Assembly: GCA_041391505.1 (NCBI GenBank) | Contig: JAWKNW010000001.1 | Coordinates: forward strand, 372,001 to 436,000 | Length of the DNA: 64,000 bases | From: Rhodothermales bacterium | GTDB taxonomy: Bacteria; Bacteroidota; Rhodothermia; Rhodothermales; JAHQVL01 | Reading direction: 5' to 3' | Shown: positions 16,419 to 25,441 of the stretch, in pieces | Numbering within the stretch: the first letter of the stretch is position 1 | Layout of the letters: each line of letters begins with the position of its first letter | The notes under the pieces: generated by a model | What the model saw: only the letters and a program-made list of their open reading frames with translations | Told to the model about the DNA's origin: nothing | Databases searched by the model: none | Translations under genes and position numbers: made by a program

Positions 16419-17165
16419 TCACGGCAACACCGCGCCCGCCGCACCCGTCGGCCAGAAGACGACCCAGAGATACACGAGATTGAACAGCAGCACGCCGGCG
16501 ATCAAACCGAACATGAATGCCGTGTAGGAGACGCGCAGCAACTGGTATTTCTTGATCAGCACGAGGCCAAGGCTGTAGATGTCCTTGATCATCTGCTCGT
16601 ACAAGGTATCGGAATTCTGAAGCAGTTCTTTCATACCAGCGATGTATTCTTGCTCCTTCAGCGATACATAATTACCAAAAAAGAGGATGTTCGCCGTGTT
16701 GTTGCGCACATCTTCGAGCGTGATCGTCTGCTTATGCACCCGGGGGCGGGCCGAGAGCACGGCGTACACGATGGAGATGAGGCAACTGATGAGCAAAACG
16801 GTCGTCGGCAGGATCAGCCAGGGATTCGCGTCGATCTTGGGGGATATCGACGCCAGGATGATCGAAATGATGATGCCGTTGATGCTGATCATGATGTTCG
16901 CCTTCGTATCCGCGAGCGAACTCAGGTCCATGTTGGTGCGGTACGACGTGCGAAACAGCGTCTCGATACCCCGGGAGGAACCGGAGACCTTTTCGTCGCC
17001 TTTCTTTTGCTTCTTCTTTTTTTTCTTCTTCCCGTTTCCGGCTCCGCCCGCCTCGTTTTCGTCGGGCGGATCCGCCGGCACGGGCTCGCCGAACGCCGGA
17101 TACGTCGCATCCTGTGCTTCGTCGCGGGAATCCAATGCGACGGTCTTGCGTTTTTTCTCTTGCAT
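16419..17165 (-). CDS. Pycsar-effector-like transmembrane protein (PycTM/DUF5706 type)
   Basis: The segment RTSYRTNMDLSSLADTKAN (residues 72-90), followed by the membrane helix IMISINGIIISIILASI (91-107), is the signature of the Pycsar TM effector family, where cyclic UMP or CMP made by a pyrimidine cyclase triggers membrane disruption. Other membrane helices are at 116-138 and 213-238. The N-terminus carries a lysine run (46-52) of the KKKKKKKQKK type, and an acidic, disordered-looking head precedes it. No cyclase gene is visible within the window. The next gene downstream on the same strand is an MBL-fold hydrolase. Family assignment is by motif memory; anti-phage function here is inference, because many Bacteroidota carry stand-alone copies. 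Confidence 0.75.
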   Translation of the reverse strand: MQEKKRKTVALDSRDEAQDATYPAFGEPVPADPPDENEAGGAGNGKKKKKKKQKKGDEKVSGSSRGIETLFRTSYRTNMDLSSLADTKANIMISINGIIISIILASISPKIDANPWLILPTTVLLISCLISIVYAVLSARPRVHKQTITLEDVRNNTANILFFGNYVSLKEQEYIAGMKELLQNSDTLYEQMIKDIYSLGLVLIKKYQLLRVSYTAFMFGLIAGVLLFNLVYLWVVFWPTGAAGAVLP

Positions 17166-17359
17166 GGAACGGTGGGCGGCGCGCGATGCGGCCGGCGTTG
17201 GAACTCACTGGGTATTCGGGCCCCGACCCCCCGCAAGCGGGCCGCCACGTGGCGCCGGGATGTGGATCGGTCCAATTTACTATCTTACCGGGGCCCATCC
17301 AACCGCAGCCCCTGCGCGTGACCGGCAACCACCCGCTCCGCCCACCCACACGGGACACG

Positions 17360-18235
17360 ATGACTCACTACCTTTCGGTCTTGATCGCCCTCGGCCTCCT
17401 TGTGCTCGCGCGGCCGTCAGACCCGCCGGCCCGGGCGTTCGCCTCGTACGACCTGGACCACCCCGACGCCGTCTACGAACTGCCGGGCGTGCTCCGGGAA
17501 ATCTCCGGACTGACCGTGCTCGACGACACCCACCTCGGCGCCGTGCAAGATGAAAAAGGCCGGCTCTTCGTGATCAATGTCGAGACAGGCGAAGTCGTTC
17601 GCGAAACCCGGTTCGGAAAGGACGGCGATTACGAGGGCATCGAACTGACGCCCGACGGCCTGTTCATCCTCGAAAGCAACGGCACCCTGTGGCGCATCGA
17701 CGACTGGCAGCGCGACGACCCCGATGCGGAGAAGATCAAAACCGACCTGAGCAGCCGGTACGATACGGAAGGCCTGGCGTTCGACGCTGTTCATAACCGG
17801 TTGCTCATCGCGTGCAAGGAGTATCCGGGGCGCGGTCTCAAGGGCCGAAAGACCATCTACGCGTACGATCTCACGCAGCAGAAGCTGATCGAGGAGCCGG
17901 CTTTTATCATCACCCCCGACGCGGTCACCCACCTGGATCGCCATCCCCTGAACCGGGCGCTGCGCGGTGCGCTCACGCCGCTGGTCGACGCCAGCGGGTT
18001 CAAACCGTCGGCGCTGGCCATCAATCCTACCAACGGGTTGATGTACGTCGTCTCCTCGGTGCTCAAGAGCATCGTCGTGCTCGAGCCCGATGGATCCGTC
18101 CGCGCCGCGGTGGCGATTCCCGAGTCGTCGTTCAACCAGCCCGAAGGCATCGCCTTCATGCCCGACGGCACCCTGTATCTCTCCAACGAGGGCGGCGCCG
18201 GACCCGCCACCCTGCTTCGGTTCCGACCCCGCTGA
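17360..18235 (+). CDS. SdiA-regulated domain protein, beta-propeller-like, exported
   Basis: A 291-aa protein with a hydrophobic N-terminal signal (LSVLIALGLLVLARP) and the SdiA-regulated/YjiK signature YDLDHPDAVYELPGVLREISGL (about residues 29-50), then repeated blades (DEKGRLFVINVETGEVV; YEGIELTPDGLFILESNGTL; TEGLAFDAVHNRLLIACKE; SALAINPTNGLMYVVSS; PEGIAFMPDGTLYLSNEGG). Function is unknown in the family; it behaves as a periplasmic or surface propeller. The open frame begins earlier, but ATG 17360 gives the signal peptide. It stops 5 bp before the metallophosphoesterase-barrel gene, probably in one transcript. Confidence 0.85.
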   Translation: MTHYLSVLIALGLLVLARPSDPPARAFASYDLDHPDAVYELPGVLREISGLTVLDDTHLGAVQDEKGRLFVINVETGEVVRETRFGKDGDYEGIELTPDGLFILESNGTLWRIDDWQRDDPDAEKIKTDLSSRYDTEGLAFDAVHNRLLIACKEYPGRGLKGRKTIYAYDLTQQKLIEEPAFIITPDAVTHLDRHPLNRALRGALTPLVDASGFKPSALAINPTNGLMYVVSSVLKSIVVLEPDGSVRAAVAIPESSFNQPEGIAFMPDGTLYLSNEGGAGPATLLRFRPR

Positions 18236-18240
18236 CCGGC

Positions 18241-21200
18241 ATGCCCACCCGCCCTACTTCCGCCCTGACCTCGTGCGCCGCCGGCCTCGGTCTCGCCCTG
18301 CTCCTCGGCCTCGCAGGGTGCACTGCAGCCCGCCCGTATACGGCCCCCGCCCATCGCGACTGGCGGTCGAACCCGCCGGCGCTGACGGATGACCATATCA
18401 CCTACCGCGTGTTTCTCATCGGCGACGCCGGCAGCCCGCCGCGCGACGGCTATCCCGATCCCCTCCCGCTGCTCGGTACCAAACTCGATGCGGCCGGCGA
18501 ACGCGGCGCCGTCGTGTTTCTCGGGGACAACATCTACTGCTGCGGCCTGCCGGACTCGACGCATCCGGATCGGTCTACGGCCGAGCTTCGCCTTCGCCGG
18601 CAGCTCGACGCTGTGCGCGACTTCCCGGGCCGGGTGGTTTTCATCCCCGGGAATCACGACTGGAATAACAGCGCGCGCGGTGGCCGGGCGGCGCTGGCGC
18701 GTGAGGAGGCGTACATCGAATCGTACCTCGATCGGGGCAACACCTTCTTGCCCGACGACGGATTCCCCGGGCCGGCGGTCGTCGAACTGACGCCGGCCAT
18801 CACGCTGGTCGCCCTCGACACCGAGTGGTGGCTCACGCGGCACGAACGCGCCACGGGCGATGCCGGCGACTTCGAGGTCGAGGAAGAAGGCGACGTGCTG
18901 CTCGAACTCGACGAGGTCTTGCGGGACCATGACGACGAGCATGTGCTGGTGGTGGGGCATCATCCGATCTATTCCAACGCCCAGCATGCCGGCCGCTACG
19001 CGTTCAAGACCCACCTCTTCCCGCTGACCGAGCTGTGGGACCGGGCGTATCTCCCGCTCCCCTTCGTCGGCTCGCTGTACCCGCTGTTCGTCCGTTTGTA
19101 CGGATCGCGGCAAGATCTCGCGCATCCGGTCTACCGCGCGATGCGAACCGGGCTGGAGCGCGCGTTCGGCGAGCACGAATCGCTGATCTACGCAGCCGGG
19201 CACGAACACAGCCTGCAGTACTTCGAGGGTCCGCGGCACCGGTACATCGTGAGCGGCGCCGGCGCGCGTCCGGAGCATGTCGCCCGCGGCGGCGGTGCCG
19301 CCTTCACGCACATGAATACCGGGTTTACGGCGCTCAACTATTACGATGACGGGTCGGTCTGGCTGGAGGTATGGGAGCCCGACGGCGCCGAGGGCGAACT
19401 CGTGTTCCGCGCCGAGGTCGAGGGGCCCTCGCGGGAAGCGGTCGACCCCGAAGTCCCCGCGCAGGCATCGGACGCGTACCCGGACTACACGGACAGCACC
19501 CGCACGCTGGCGGCCAACCCGGGTTACGTCCGTGGAGGTGTGTACGAATTTCTCCTGGGCCGGCACAACCGCGACATCTGGGCGCTGCCCGTCACGGTCC
19601 CCTATCTCGATCTCGGCCGCGAAGCGGGCGGCCTGACTCCCGTCAAGCGCGGGGGGGGCATGCAGACGTTTTCACTCCGGCTCCGGGGCGCCGACGGGCG
19701 AGAGTACGGGTTGCGGTCCATCGACAAGGATCCGTCGGTGTCCCTGCCGCAGGCGCTGCGCAACACGGTGGCGCGCGACCTCGTCCAGGATCAGATCGCG
19801 TCGATCCACCCCTACGGCGCCTTCGCCATTCCACCGCTCGCGCGGGCCGCCGGCATCTACCACTCCGAGCCGCGCCTCGTCTACGTGCCCGACGACCCGC
19901 GGCTGGGTGTCTATCGGGAGACCTTCGGGGGGCAGCTCATGATGTTCGAGCTCCGGCCCGACGAGGACATGTCGGATTTCCCGAATGTCGGCCGCTCGGA
20001 AGACGTGGTGAGCGCGCAGAAGATGTATGCCGAGATCGAGGAAGACAACGACAACCGCATCGACGTGGAGGCCTTCGTGCGGGCGCGCCTCTTCGACATC
20101 CTGCTGAGCGACTGGGACCGGCACAAGAACCAGTGGCGCTGGGCCGAATTCGACGACACCGACGGAAAGGGCAAGCTGTATCGCCCGGTGCCGAAAGACC
20201 GCGACTGGGCGTTCAACCGGTTCGACGGGGTCCTGCCGTCGCTTGCACGGATCGGCTTCGACCCCAAATTCCAGCAGTTCGCGGATGACTTCGGCAACCT
20301 CAAGGGGCTCACGATGAACGGCATGCCCCAGGATCGCCGGCTCACCGGCCCCGCCTCGCGCGCCGTCTGGCTCGCCCAGGCGGAATCGCTCCAGGCGGCC
20401 CTGACGGACGACGTCATCGAACAGGGCATCGACGCCCTGCCCGCCTCCGTGGTCGCGTTCCACGGCGCGCGGCTCAAGGCGACGCTCAAGGCCCGGCGGG
20501 ACCGCCTGCCAGCCGCCGCCGAGGCCTACTACCTCATGGGGGCGCGACGCGTCGACCTGTTCGGATCCAACAAACACGAACGCTTCGAGGTGCATCGGCT
20601 CGACGACGAGCGCACGGAAGTCGTCGTCTACTCGATCACCCGGAAGGGCGAAACGCGATCCGAGATGTACCGCCGCACCTTCCTGCGCAGCGAAACCCGG
20701 GAAGTGGTCCTCTACGGGCTCGACGGCGACGACCGGTTCGTTTTTTCGGGCGATGTGCGGCACGGCATCGCCGTCCGCGCCGTGGGCGGCGAGGGCGAGG
20801 ACACGTTCGACGACCGGTCTACCGTCCGCGCCGGCGGCGTCAAGGCGGTGTACTACGACACCCGGGCGAGCAACACGGTCGCCCACGCCGGCCGCAGCAC
20901 CCGCATCGTGCGCTCGGACGACCCGGCCGTCAACGCGTACGACCCGCTCGGTTTTCAGTACAACGTCCGCCTGCCCCAGCTCTTTTTCGGCTACAACGAC
21001 GACGACGGGGTGTACGTCGGCGGCGGCGTACGCATCGTGCTGAACGGCTTCCGCAAGGAGCCGTTCGCCGCGAGCCATCGGCTGGTTGCGAACGCCGCGG
21101 CGCTGACCGGGGCCTACAATGTCCTCTACGACGGGCTCTTCGTGGATGCGCTGGGCCGCACCGACGTGGCGCTGCAGGCCGGCATCCGCTCGCCGCGCAA

Positions 21201-21996
21201 CATCCGCAACTACTTCGGCCTCGGCAACGAGACGCAAAACACGGTGGCGGACGCCGAATACTACCAGGCCCGGCTCGCGCAGGCCACGCTGGCGCCGGCG
21301 CTGATCTTCGGAGAGCCCGGGGCGCAGCTCGCCGTGGGCGGCCACGTTCGCTTCACGGAAGTATCCGATGCCTCGGGCGGGATCATCGCCCAGCTGGGCA
21401 TTTCGCCGGAGAGTTTCGACGACCAGGTGTACGCCGGCGCGAGCGCCACGCTCACGATCGATCAAACCGACCGGCCCGCCAACCCCAGCCAGGGCATGCG
21501 CTGGATCAGCGACGCCCGGTTCAACGCCGGCATCCTCCACGCCGACGCCGTCTACAGCCGCCTCGCCTCCGAATGGTCGCTGTACCTGTCCCCTTCCCTC
21601 TCCCCGCAGGTCACGCTGGCCTCCCGTGTCGGGGCGGCGCACCTGTTCGGCGACTTCCCGTTTTTCGAAGCCAACACCATCGGGGGACGGTCCACCGTGC
21701 GCGGCTGGCGGAGCAACCGGTTCGCCGGCCGCACGAGCGCCTATGCCAACACCGAACTGCGCGCCAAGCTCGCCGACTTCTCCACCTATATCGCCATCGG
21801 GCACCTCGGCGCGCTCGGCTTTTTCGATGTGGGCCGCGTCTGGACCGAGGCCGACCCTTCCGCTGGCCGCGTCTGGCATCCCGGCTACGGCGGGGGTCTA
21901 TGGCTGGATATGTTCGACGCCTTCGTCCTCACCGGCACGTACGGGTTTTCAGCGGAGAAGCGCGTGCTGACCGTGTCGTTCGGCTTCCTGTACTAG
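18241..21996 (+). CDS. lipoprotein: metallophosphoesterase fused to BamA/TamA-like barrel
   Basis: A 1,251-aa surface lipoprotein. The signal ends in the lipobox LAGC (C27). A calcineurin-like phosphoesterase follows with GDAG (61-64), GDN (95-97), GNHD (137-140), VGHHPIYSN and AGHEHSLQYF. A central region (about 430-880) of unknown fold contains DWDRHKNQWRWAE, resembling acyl-protein kinase/phospholipid-like segments. The C-terminal third (about 890-1251) is a 16-strand-type barrel of the BamA/TamA superfamily with YFGLGNETQN, TDRPANPSQGMRW, GGRSTVRGWRSNRFAG and a terminal aromatic residue FLY. Similar fusions occur in Bacteroidota and are thought to act on phosphate esters at the cell surface, but the substrate is unknown. 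A hairpin follows the stop at once. Confidence 0.85.
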   Translation: MPTRPTSALTSCAAGLGLALLLGLAGCTAARPYTAPAHRDWRSNPPALTDDHITYRVFLIGDAGSPPRDGYPDPLPLLGTKLDAAGERGAVVFLGDNIYCCGLPDSTHPDRSTAELRLRRQLDAVRDFPGRVVFIPGNHDWNNSARGGRAALAREEAYIESYLDRGNTFLPDDGFPGPAVVELTPAITLVALDTEWWLTRHERATGDAGDFEVEEEGDVLLELDEVLRDHDDEHVLVVGHHPIYSNAQHAGRYAFKTHLFPLTELWDRAYLPLPFVGSLYPLFVRLYGSRQDLAHPVYRAMRTGLERAFGEHESLIYAAGHEHSLQYFEGPRHRYIVSGAGARPEHVARGGGAAFTHMNTGFTALNYYDDGSVWLEVWEPDGAEGELVFRAEVEGPSREAVDPEVPAQASDAYPDYTDSTRTLAANPGYVRGGVYEFLLGRHNRDIWALPVTVPYLDLGREAGGLTPVKRGGGMQTFSLRLRGADGREYGLRSIDKDPSVSLPQALRNTVARDLVQDQIASIHPYGAFAIPPLARAAGIYHSEPRLVYVPDDPRLGVYRETFGGQLMMFELRPDEDMSDFPNVGRSEDVVSAQKMYAEIEEDNDNRIDVEAFVRARLFDILLSDWDRHKNQWRWAEFDDTDGKGKLYRPVPKDRDWAFNRFDGVLPSLARIGFDPKFQQFADDFGNLKGLTMNGMPQDRRLTGPASRAVWLAQAESLQAALTDDVIEQGIDALPASVVAFHGARLKATLKARRDRLPAAAEAYYLMGARRVDLFGSNKHERFEVHRLDDERTEVVVYSITRKGETRSEMYRRTFLRSETREVVLYGLDGDDRFVFSGDVRHGIAVRAVGGEGEDTFDDRSTVRAGGVKAVYYDTRASNTVAHAGRSTRIVRSDDPAVNAYDPLGFQYNVRLPQLFFGYNDDDGVYVGGGVRIVLNGFRKEPFAASHRLVANAAALTGAYNVLYDGLFVDALGRTDVALQAGIRSPRNIRNYFGLGNETQNTVADAEYYQARLAQATLAPALIFGEPGAQLAVGGHVRFTEVSDASGGIIAQLGISPESFDDQVYAGASATLTIDQTDRPANPSQGMRWISDARFNAGILHADAVYSRLASEWSLYLSPSLSPQVTLASRVGAAHLFGDFPFFEANTIGGRSTVRGWRSNRFAGRTSAYANTELRAKLADFSTYIAIGHLGALGFFDVGRVWTEADPSAGRVWHPGYGGGLWLDMFDAFVLTGTYGFSAEKRVLTVSFGFLY

Positions 21997-21998
21997 GT

Positions 21999-22021
21999 CC
22001 CGAAAGCTGAAAGCTTTCGGG
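21999..22021. terminator. perfect 10-bp hairpin directly after the stop codon
   Basis: CCCGAAAGCT (21999-22008), the triloop GAA, then AGCTTTCGGG (22012-22021). It begins 2 bases after the TAG of the phosphoesterase-barrel gene. No T-run follows, but position and stem favour a transcript end. Confidence 0.55.
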
Positions 22022-22203
22022 GTTCGAGGGGTAGGATCGAGGATCAAGGATCGAGGATCAAGGATCGAGGGTCAAGGATCGAGGGTCAAGGATCGAGGGT
22101 CAAGGATCGAGGGTCAAGGATCGAGGATCGACCATCAAGGGATGCATTTCTTGCTCCTTGATCCTTGATCTTCAATCCTTGATCTTCAATCCTCTACCCC
22201 TCC
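22022..22203. repeat. GGATCGA-type heptamer tandem and inverted array
   Basis: The left part (to about 22141) is a run of GGATCGA, GGATCAA, GGGTCAA units, about 16 in exact 7-bp phase. The right part (about 22159-22203) is the complementary CCTTGAT CCTTGAT CTTCAAT series ending in CCTCTACC. It lies between convergent genes and overlaps the last codons of the GDPD-like gene. Confidence 0.85.
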
Positions 22204-23018
22204 CTCTCCAGCTCCATAAACGCCTTCATCGCGTCCAGGCGGTCCGTATTGAGGTAGTCCACGCCGGCGTCGTAGAGGAGGCGCCACAGGTCTTCATCCT
22301 CGGGCGTGGCCCAGAACCGGATCTTTTTGCCCTGGGCGTGGGCCGTGTTGACGAGGTTGCGGATGCGCCGGCGCACGCGGCGGCCAGGTGACGCGGTGCC
22401 GGTGGGAGCGATGTCGCGCCAGCTCGCGCTGACGAGCGGCATCAGTGAGGCCGGCGCGTGGGGTTTGTCGTCCAGGTCGTCCAGCCGGCCGTCGTAAAAG
22501 GCGTAGCGAACGCGCTGCGCCTCCATCGCCTCGCGAGGCCGATTGCCCGACACGACCACGGTGACCGTGCCCGGATAAACTACGCCGTTCTCGTAGCGGG
22601 TGAGCAGTGGCCGGTAGGCTTCCAGGATACGCTCCAGGGCCGCATAGGTCGGGGCCGCGTCCGTCTTGAAGTCGACGAGCAGTTGCAGCGGCACGTCGCC
22701 CTGGAACAGGTGCCCGTGGTGCGCGGCGGCGCGGTCTGCGATCGGAGCCAGGTACAGCGACCCGATCGTGCGGTCCGGCGACAGGTCATCCGCGTCGTGG
22801 CCGACGAGCAGTTCACCGTCGCGCTCGTGCACATCGACCTCGATGCTCGTAAAGCCGCGCTCCAGGGCGTCGAGCAACGGCCGCTCGTGTTCGTAATCGT
22901 TGTGCGCGTGCGCGCGAAGCAGCGGCGCCGGCTGGGCCGTCGCCGGCAGTGTAAGAAAAACCCCGGCGAGCGCCATACGGCAGAGCCTGCCCCATGCTTT
23001 CAGATCCATTCGTACCAT
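22194..23018 (-). CDS. exported PI-PLC/glycerophosphodiester phosphodiesterase-like protein
   Basis: TIM-barrel phosphodiesterase of about 274 aa. A signal peptide (AGVFLTLPATAQP) precedes LLRAHAHNDYEHERPLLDALERG, IEVDVHERDGELLVGHD and a late FWATPEDEDLWRLLYDAGVDYLNTD. The HAHNDY...EVDV pattern is that of the PI-PLC/GDPD superfamily enzymes in Bacteroidota; the first histidine and the E/D pair would coordinate the metal. The substrate is probably a glycerophosphodiester or phospholipid head group. A nearer ATG at 23006 (MDLKAW) is an alternative start. The 3' end runs into the heptamer repeat, so the last codons are repeat-like. Confidence 0.82.
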   Translation of the reverse strand: MVRMDLKAWGRLCRMALAGVFLTLPATAQPAPLLRAHAHNDYEHERPLLDALERGFTSIEVDVHERDGELLVGHDADDLSPDRTIGSLYLAPIADRAAAHHGHLFQGDVPLQLLVDFKTDAAPTYAALERILEAYRPLLTRYENGVVYPGTVTVVVSGNRPREAMEAQRVRYAFYDGRLDDLDDKPHAPASLMPLVSASWRDIAPTGTASPGRRVRRRIRNLVNTAHAQGKKIRFWATPEDEDLWRLLYDAGVDYLNTDRLDAMKAFMELEREG

Positions 23019-23091
23019 GCAACGCGCATCATGCTATCGTTAAAAAACCCCTTTTCGCCCCGGTCCGCCCGCGGCCATCCCGGTGCGTAGT

Positions 23092-23099
23092 GTATATTC
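23092..23099 (+). promoter_or_regulatory. GTATATTC motif, putative -10 region
   Basis: GTATATTC preceded by GTAGT, 72 bp upstream of the PhoX-like ATG and in the divergent gap with the GDPD-like gene. Confidence 0.35.
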
Positions 23100-23170
23100 C
23101 CCTTCGTCGCCCTGCCTGCGTTCAGGATAGCGCAGGCATCCGTCGGATTCCACTCAACCACGACGCCCAC

Positions 23171-24547
23171 ATGTTTTCACGCCGCTATTTTTTCAAGCAG
23201 GCCGGCTCCATTTCGCTGGGTTTTGCCGGGCTGCACCGCCTGTTCCATGTCGATTCCCGGCTCTCCGAGCGTCGGTATGCCCCGCATCTGGCCTCCGATC
23301 CGCAGCAGATCCTGGATCTCCCCGAAGGCTTCTCTTACCGGGTGATCTCCCGCGCGGGCGACCCGATGGCCGACGGGTTCGTCGTGCCGGCGCGCCCCGA
23401 TGGCATGGCGGCGTTTCCGGGCCCTGACGGCCTGACGATCCTTGTCCGGAATCATGAAGTGGATGTCACGCCGGGGATGGGCGCTTATGGCGAAAACAAT
23501 GCGCTGTTTTCCCGGATCGACCGATCGTTCGTCTACGACCCCGGGACGGACGGCACGCCGTCGCTCGGCGGTACGACGACCCTCGTGTACGACACGCGAA
23601 GCCAGTCCGTCGTCCGGGAATTTCTTTCGCTGGCCGGCACGCAGCGCAACTGCGCCGGCGGCCCCACGCCCTGGAACAGCTGGATCACGTGCGAGGAGAC
23701 CGTCGAGCGCGCCGGCGAGGTGAACGCGAAAGATCACGGATTCAACTTCGAGGTGCCGGCGACGGTCAGGCCCGCGCTGTTCCAACCGGTTCCCCTCAAG
23801 GCCATGGGCCGCTTCAACCATGAGGCCATCGCGGTAGACCCGGCCAGCGGCATCGTGTACCAGACCGAGGACCGGCACGACGGATTGATCTATCGCTACA
23901 TCCCGGTCGCGCCCGGCGACTTGGCCCGCGGGGGCAAGCTCCAGGCGCTGGCCATCGTCGACCGCCCTTCCCTCGACACGCGAAACTGGCCGGAGGCTGA
24001 CCCGAACGCCGTCCCGCTCCGATCCATCCAGACCGTGCAATGGGTGGATCTGGACGACGTGGAAGCGCCCAACGACGACCTGCGCTTCCGGGGGTTCGAA
24101 GCCGGCGCGGCCCGCTTCGCCCGGGGCGAGGGCATGTGGTATGGCGGCGGCGCGATCTACTTCGCCTGCACGAATGGCGGACGCGAGAAAAAGGGGCAGA
24201 TCTGGCGGTATACGCCGAGCCCGTCCGAGGGCAAGGCCCAGGAATCCCGCAATCCGGCTACGCTCGAGCTGTTCGTCGAGCCCAACGACGGATCCATCGT
24301 CGAAAATGCGGACAACCTCACCGTATCGCCCTGGGGTGATCTCGTCGTGTGCGAGGACGGTCCGGGCAGCCAGCATCTGCTGCGCATCACGCCGGATGGC
24401 GAGGTGATACGGTTTGCGGCGAATACCCTGAGCGACTCCGAGTTCGCCGGCTCGACCTTCTCCCCCGACGGGTCCACCCTCTTCGTCAACATCCAGGTCG
24501 ACGGGCTCACTCTGGCCATCACCGGACCCTGGGAGCGCTATAGCTGA
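23171..24547 (+). CDS. PhoX-family alkaline phosphatase-like protein (DUF839), Tat-exported
   Basis: 458 aa with a twin-arginine signal SRRYFFKQ (residues 3-10). It belongs to the DUF839/PhoX group, whose founding members are calcium/iron-dependent periplasmic alkaline phosphatases. Typical segments are WNSWITCEET, GRFNHEAIAVDPASGIVYQTED, RFARGEGMWYGGGAIYFACTN, DNLTVSPWGDLVVCEDG and FAGSTFSPDGSTLFVNIQ. Beta-propeller repeats cover most of the protein. The upstream open frame to 22994 is not used, because the ATG at 23171 places the Tat motif at the N-terminus. The phosphatase may feed phosphate released from organic esters; activity is predicted by family only. Confidence 0.88.
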   Translation: MFSRRYFFKQAGSISLGFAGLHRLFHVDSRLSERRYAPHLASDPQQILDLPEGFSYRVISRAGDPMADGFVVPARPDGMAAFPGPDGLTILVRNHEVDVTPGMGAYGENNALFSRIDRSFVYDPGTDGTPSLGGTTTLVYDTRSQSVVREFLSLAGTQRNCAGGPTPWNSWITCEETVERAGEVNAKDHGFNFEVPATVRPALFQPVPLKAMGRFNHEAIAVDPASGIVYQTEDRHDGLIYRYIPVAPGDLARGGKLQALAIVDRPSLDTRNWPEADPNAVPLRSIQTVQWVDLDDVEAPNDDLRFRGFEAGAARFARGEGMWYGGGAIYFACTNGGREKKGQIWRYTPSPSEGKAQESRNPATLELFVEPNDGSIVENADNLTVSPWGDLVVCEDGPGSQHLLRITPDGEVIRFAANTLSDSEFAGSTFSPDGSTLFVNIQVDGLTLAITGPWERYS

Positions 24548-24577
24548 CGACCCGGCTTCCGGGGGGATTCGTGGGGA

Positions 24578-24949
24578 TCAGTCGGCGCGCCGGCAGCGAT
24601 ACAGCGCTTCCGCGCGGTCGCATGTGCCGCCGACGGGCGGATTTGGTTTGCGGACGAGCACCTCGACCCCTTCCACGTGCCCGTAGGCGCTCAGCACCTC
24701 TTCGCCGATCAGGTAGGCGAGTTTCTCGATGAGGTAGAAGCGATTCTCCGTAACGATACGCTGAACGAGGCGGTAGACCTGCTCGTAATCCACCGTGCGG
24801 GTCAGGTCGTCCTCCCGGGCCGCGGCTTCGAAATCGAGGTCCATCGACACATCCACTTCATAGCGGCCCCCGATCCGGTGTTCCTCCTGCATGACCCCGT
24901 GATGGGCGTAAAAAACGGCATTTATGAGGCGAACGGTGCCTGTGGACAT
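24578..24949 (-). CDS. folB: dihydroneopterin aldolase
   Basis: Cleaves 7,8-dihydroneopterin to hydroxymethyldihydropterin and glycolaldehyde in folate synthesis. The 123-aa protein has the FolB pattern: AVFYAHHGVMQEEHRIGG (11-28) with the pterin-site glutamate near position 22-23, DLTRTVDYEQVY (47-58), LIEKLAYLI (72-80) and the catalytic lysine in VRKPNPPVGG (K100). It is the right length for one domain of the octamer. No other folate gene is near. It ends 30 bp from the convergent PhoX gene. Confidence 0.93.
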   Translation of the reverse strand: MSTGTVRLINAVFYAHHGVMQEEHRIGGRYEVDVSMDLDFEAAAREDDLTRTVDYEQVYRLVQRIVTENRFYLIEKLAYLIGEEVLSAYGHVEGVEVLVRKPNPPVGGTCDRAEALYRCRRAD

Positions 24950-25441
24950 GACCGATGCGGGCTGGCTGAACGAAACGCCGCAAGGTACGCCGCCGGCGGA
25001 GCATCTGGACGCGTGCCGGGGGAATTCACGATAAACTGAATGGGACTGGCTAATTCACACACGGATACTTGCGTAAATGGCGCACCTGAATTAAGCTTGA
25101 TCTTACTTAATCGATTGCTCAGCGCGTCGTATCTATGAGCACGCTTTTTAGAAGCGCCGAGCATCGTGATAACTCGCCCGCATGGTCGTGAAGGTACGCC
25201 TGCGCGCAGTCCGGCATAGAGTCTGCCGCGCTGTGCGCTTCTCCATTTCTACCCCAATGTGTTGAGAGACATCCAGGTGCGCGCGAAGGCTGTTCATGCC
25301 GGAATCGATGAAATTCCGAAGCCTGTCCGGTCTCCGTGATCCGATGCGGCAACTCCGGGCCTGATCGATCAGGAAGGGGTTGCCCGGGGCAAGGAAAGTA
25401 CTTCCCGGGTAAGAAGTCACCAACGCAGCAACGAAGTGAGC
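24950..25441. other. ~490-bp region without a recognised gene
   Basis: Several short open frames exist on both strands, the longest about 91 codons on the minus strand, but none shows a domain or a start signal. Composition is slightly lower in GC than the neighbours, which suggests an eroded gene or regulatory space. No heptamer repeat, tRNA-like fold or clear hairpin array was seen. Confidence 0.4.

Noticed and set aside
17812..18240. Upstream extension of the phosphoesterase-barrel ORF
   Set aside because: It overlaps the SdiA-regulated gene in another frame, and the ATG at 18241 places a proper lipoprotein signal at the N-terminus.
19672..21879. 735-codon minus-strand ORF
   Set aside because: Shadow of the phosphoesterase-barrel gene; no motif, and plus strand explains the sequence.
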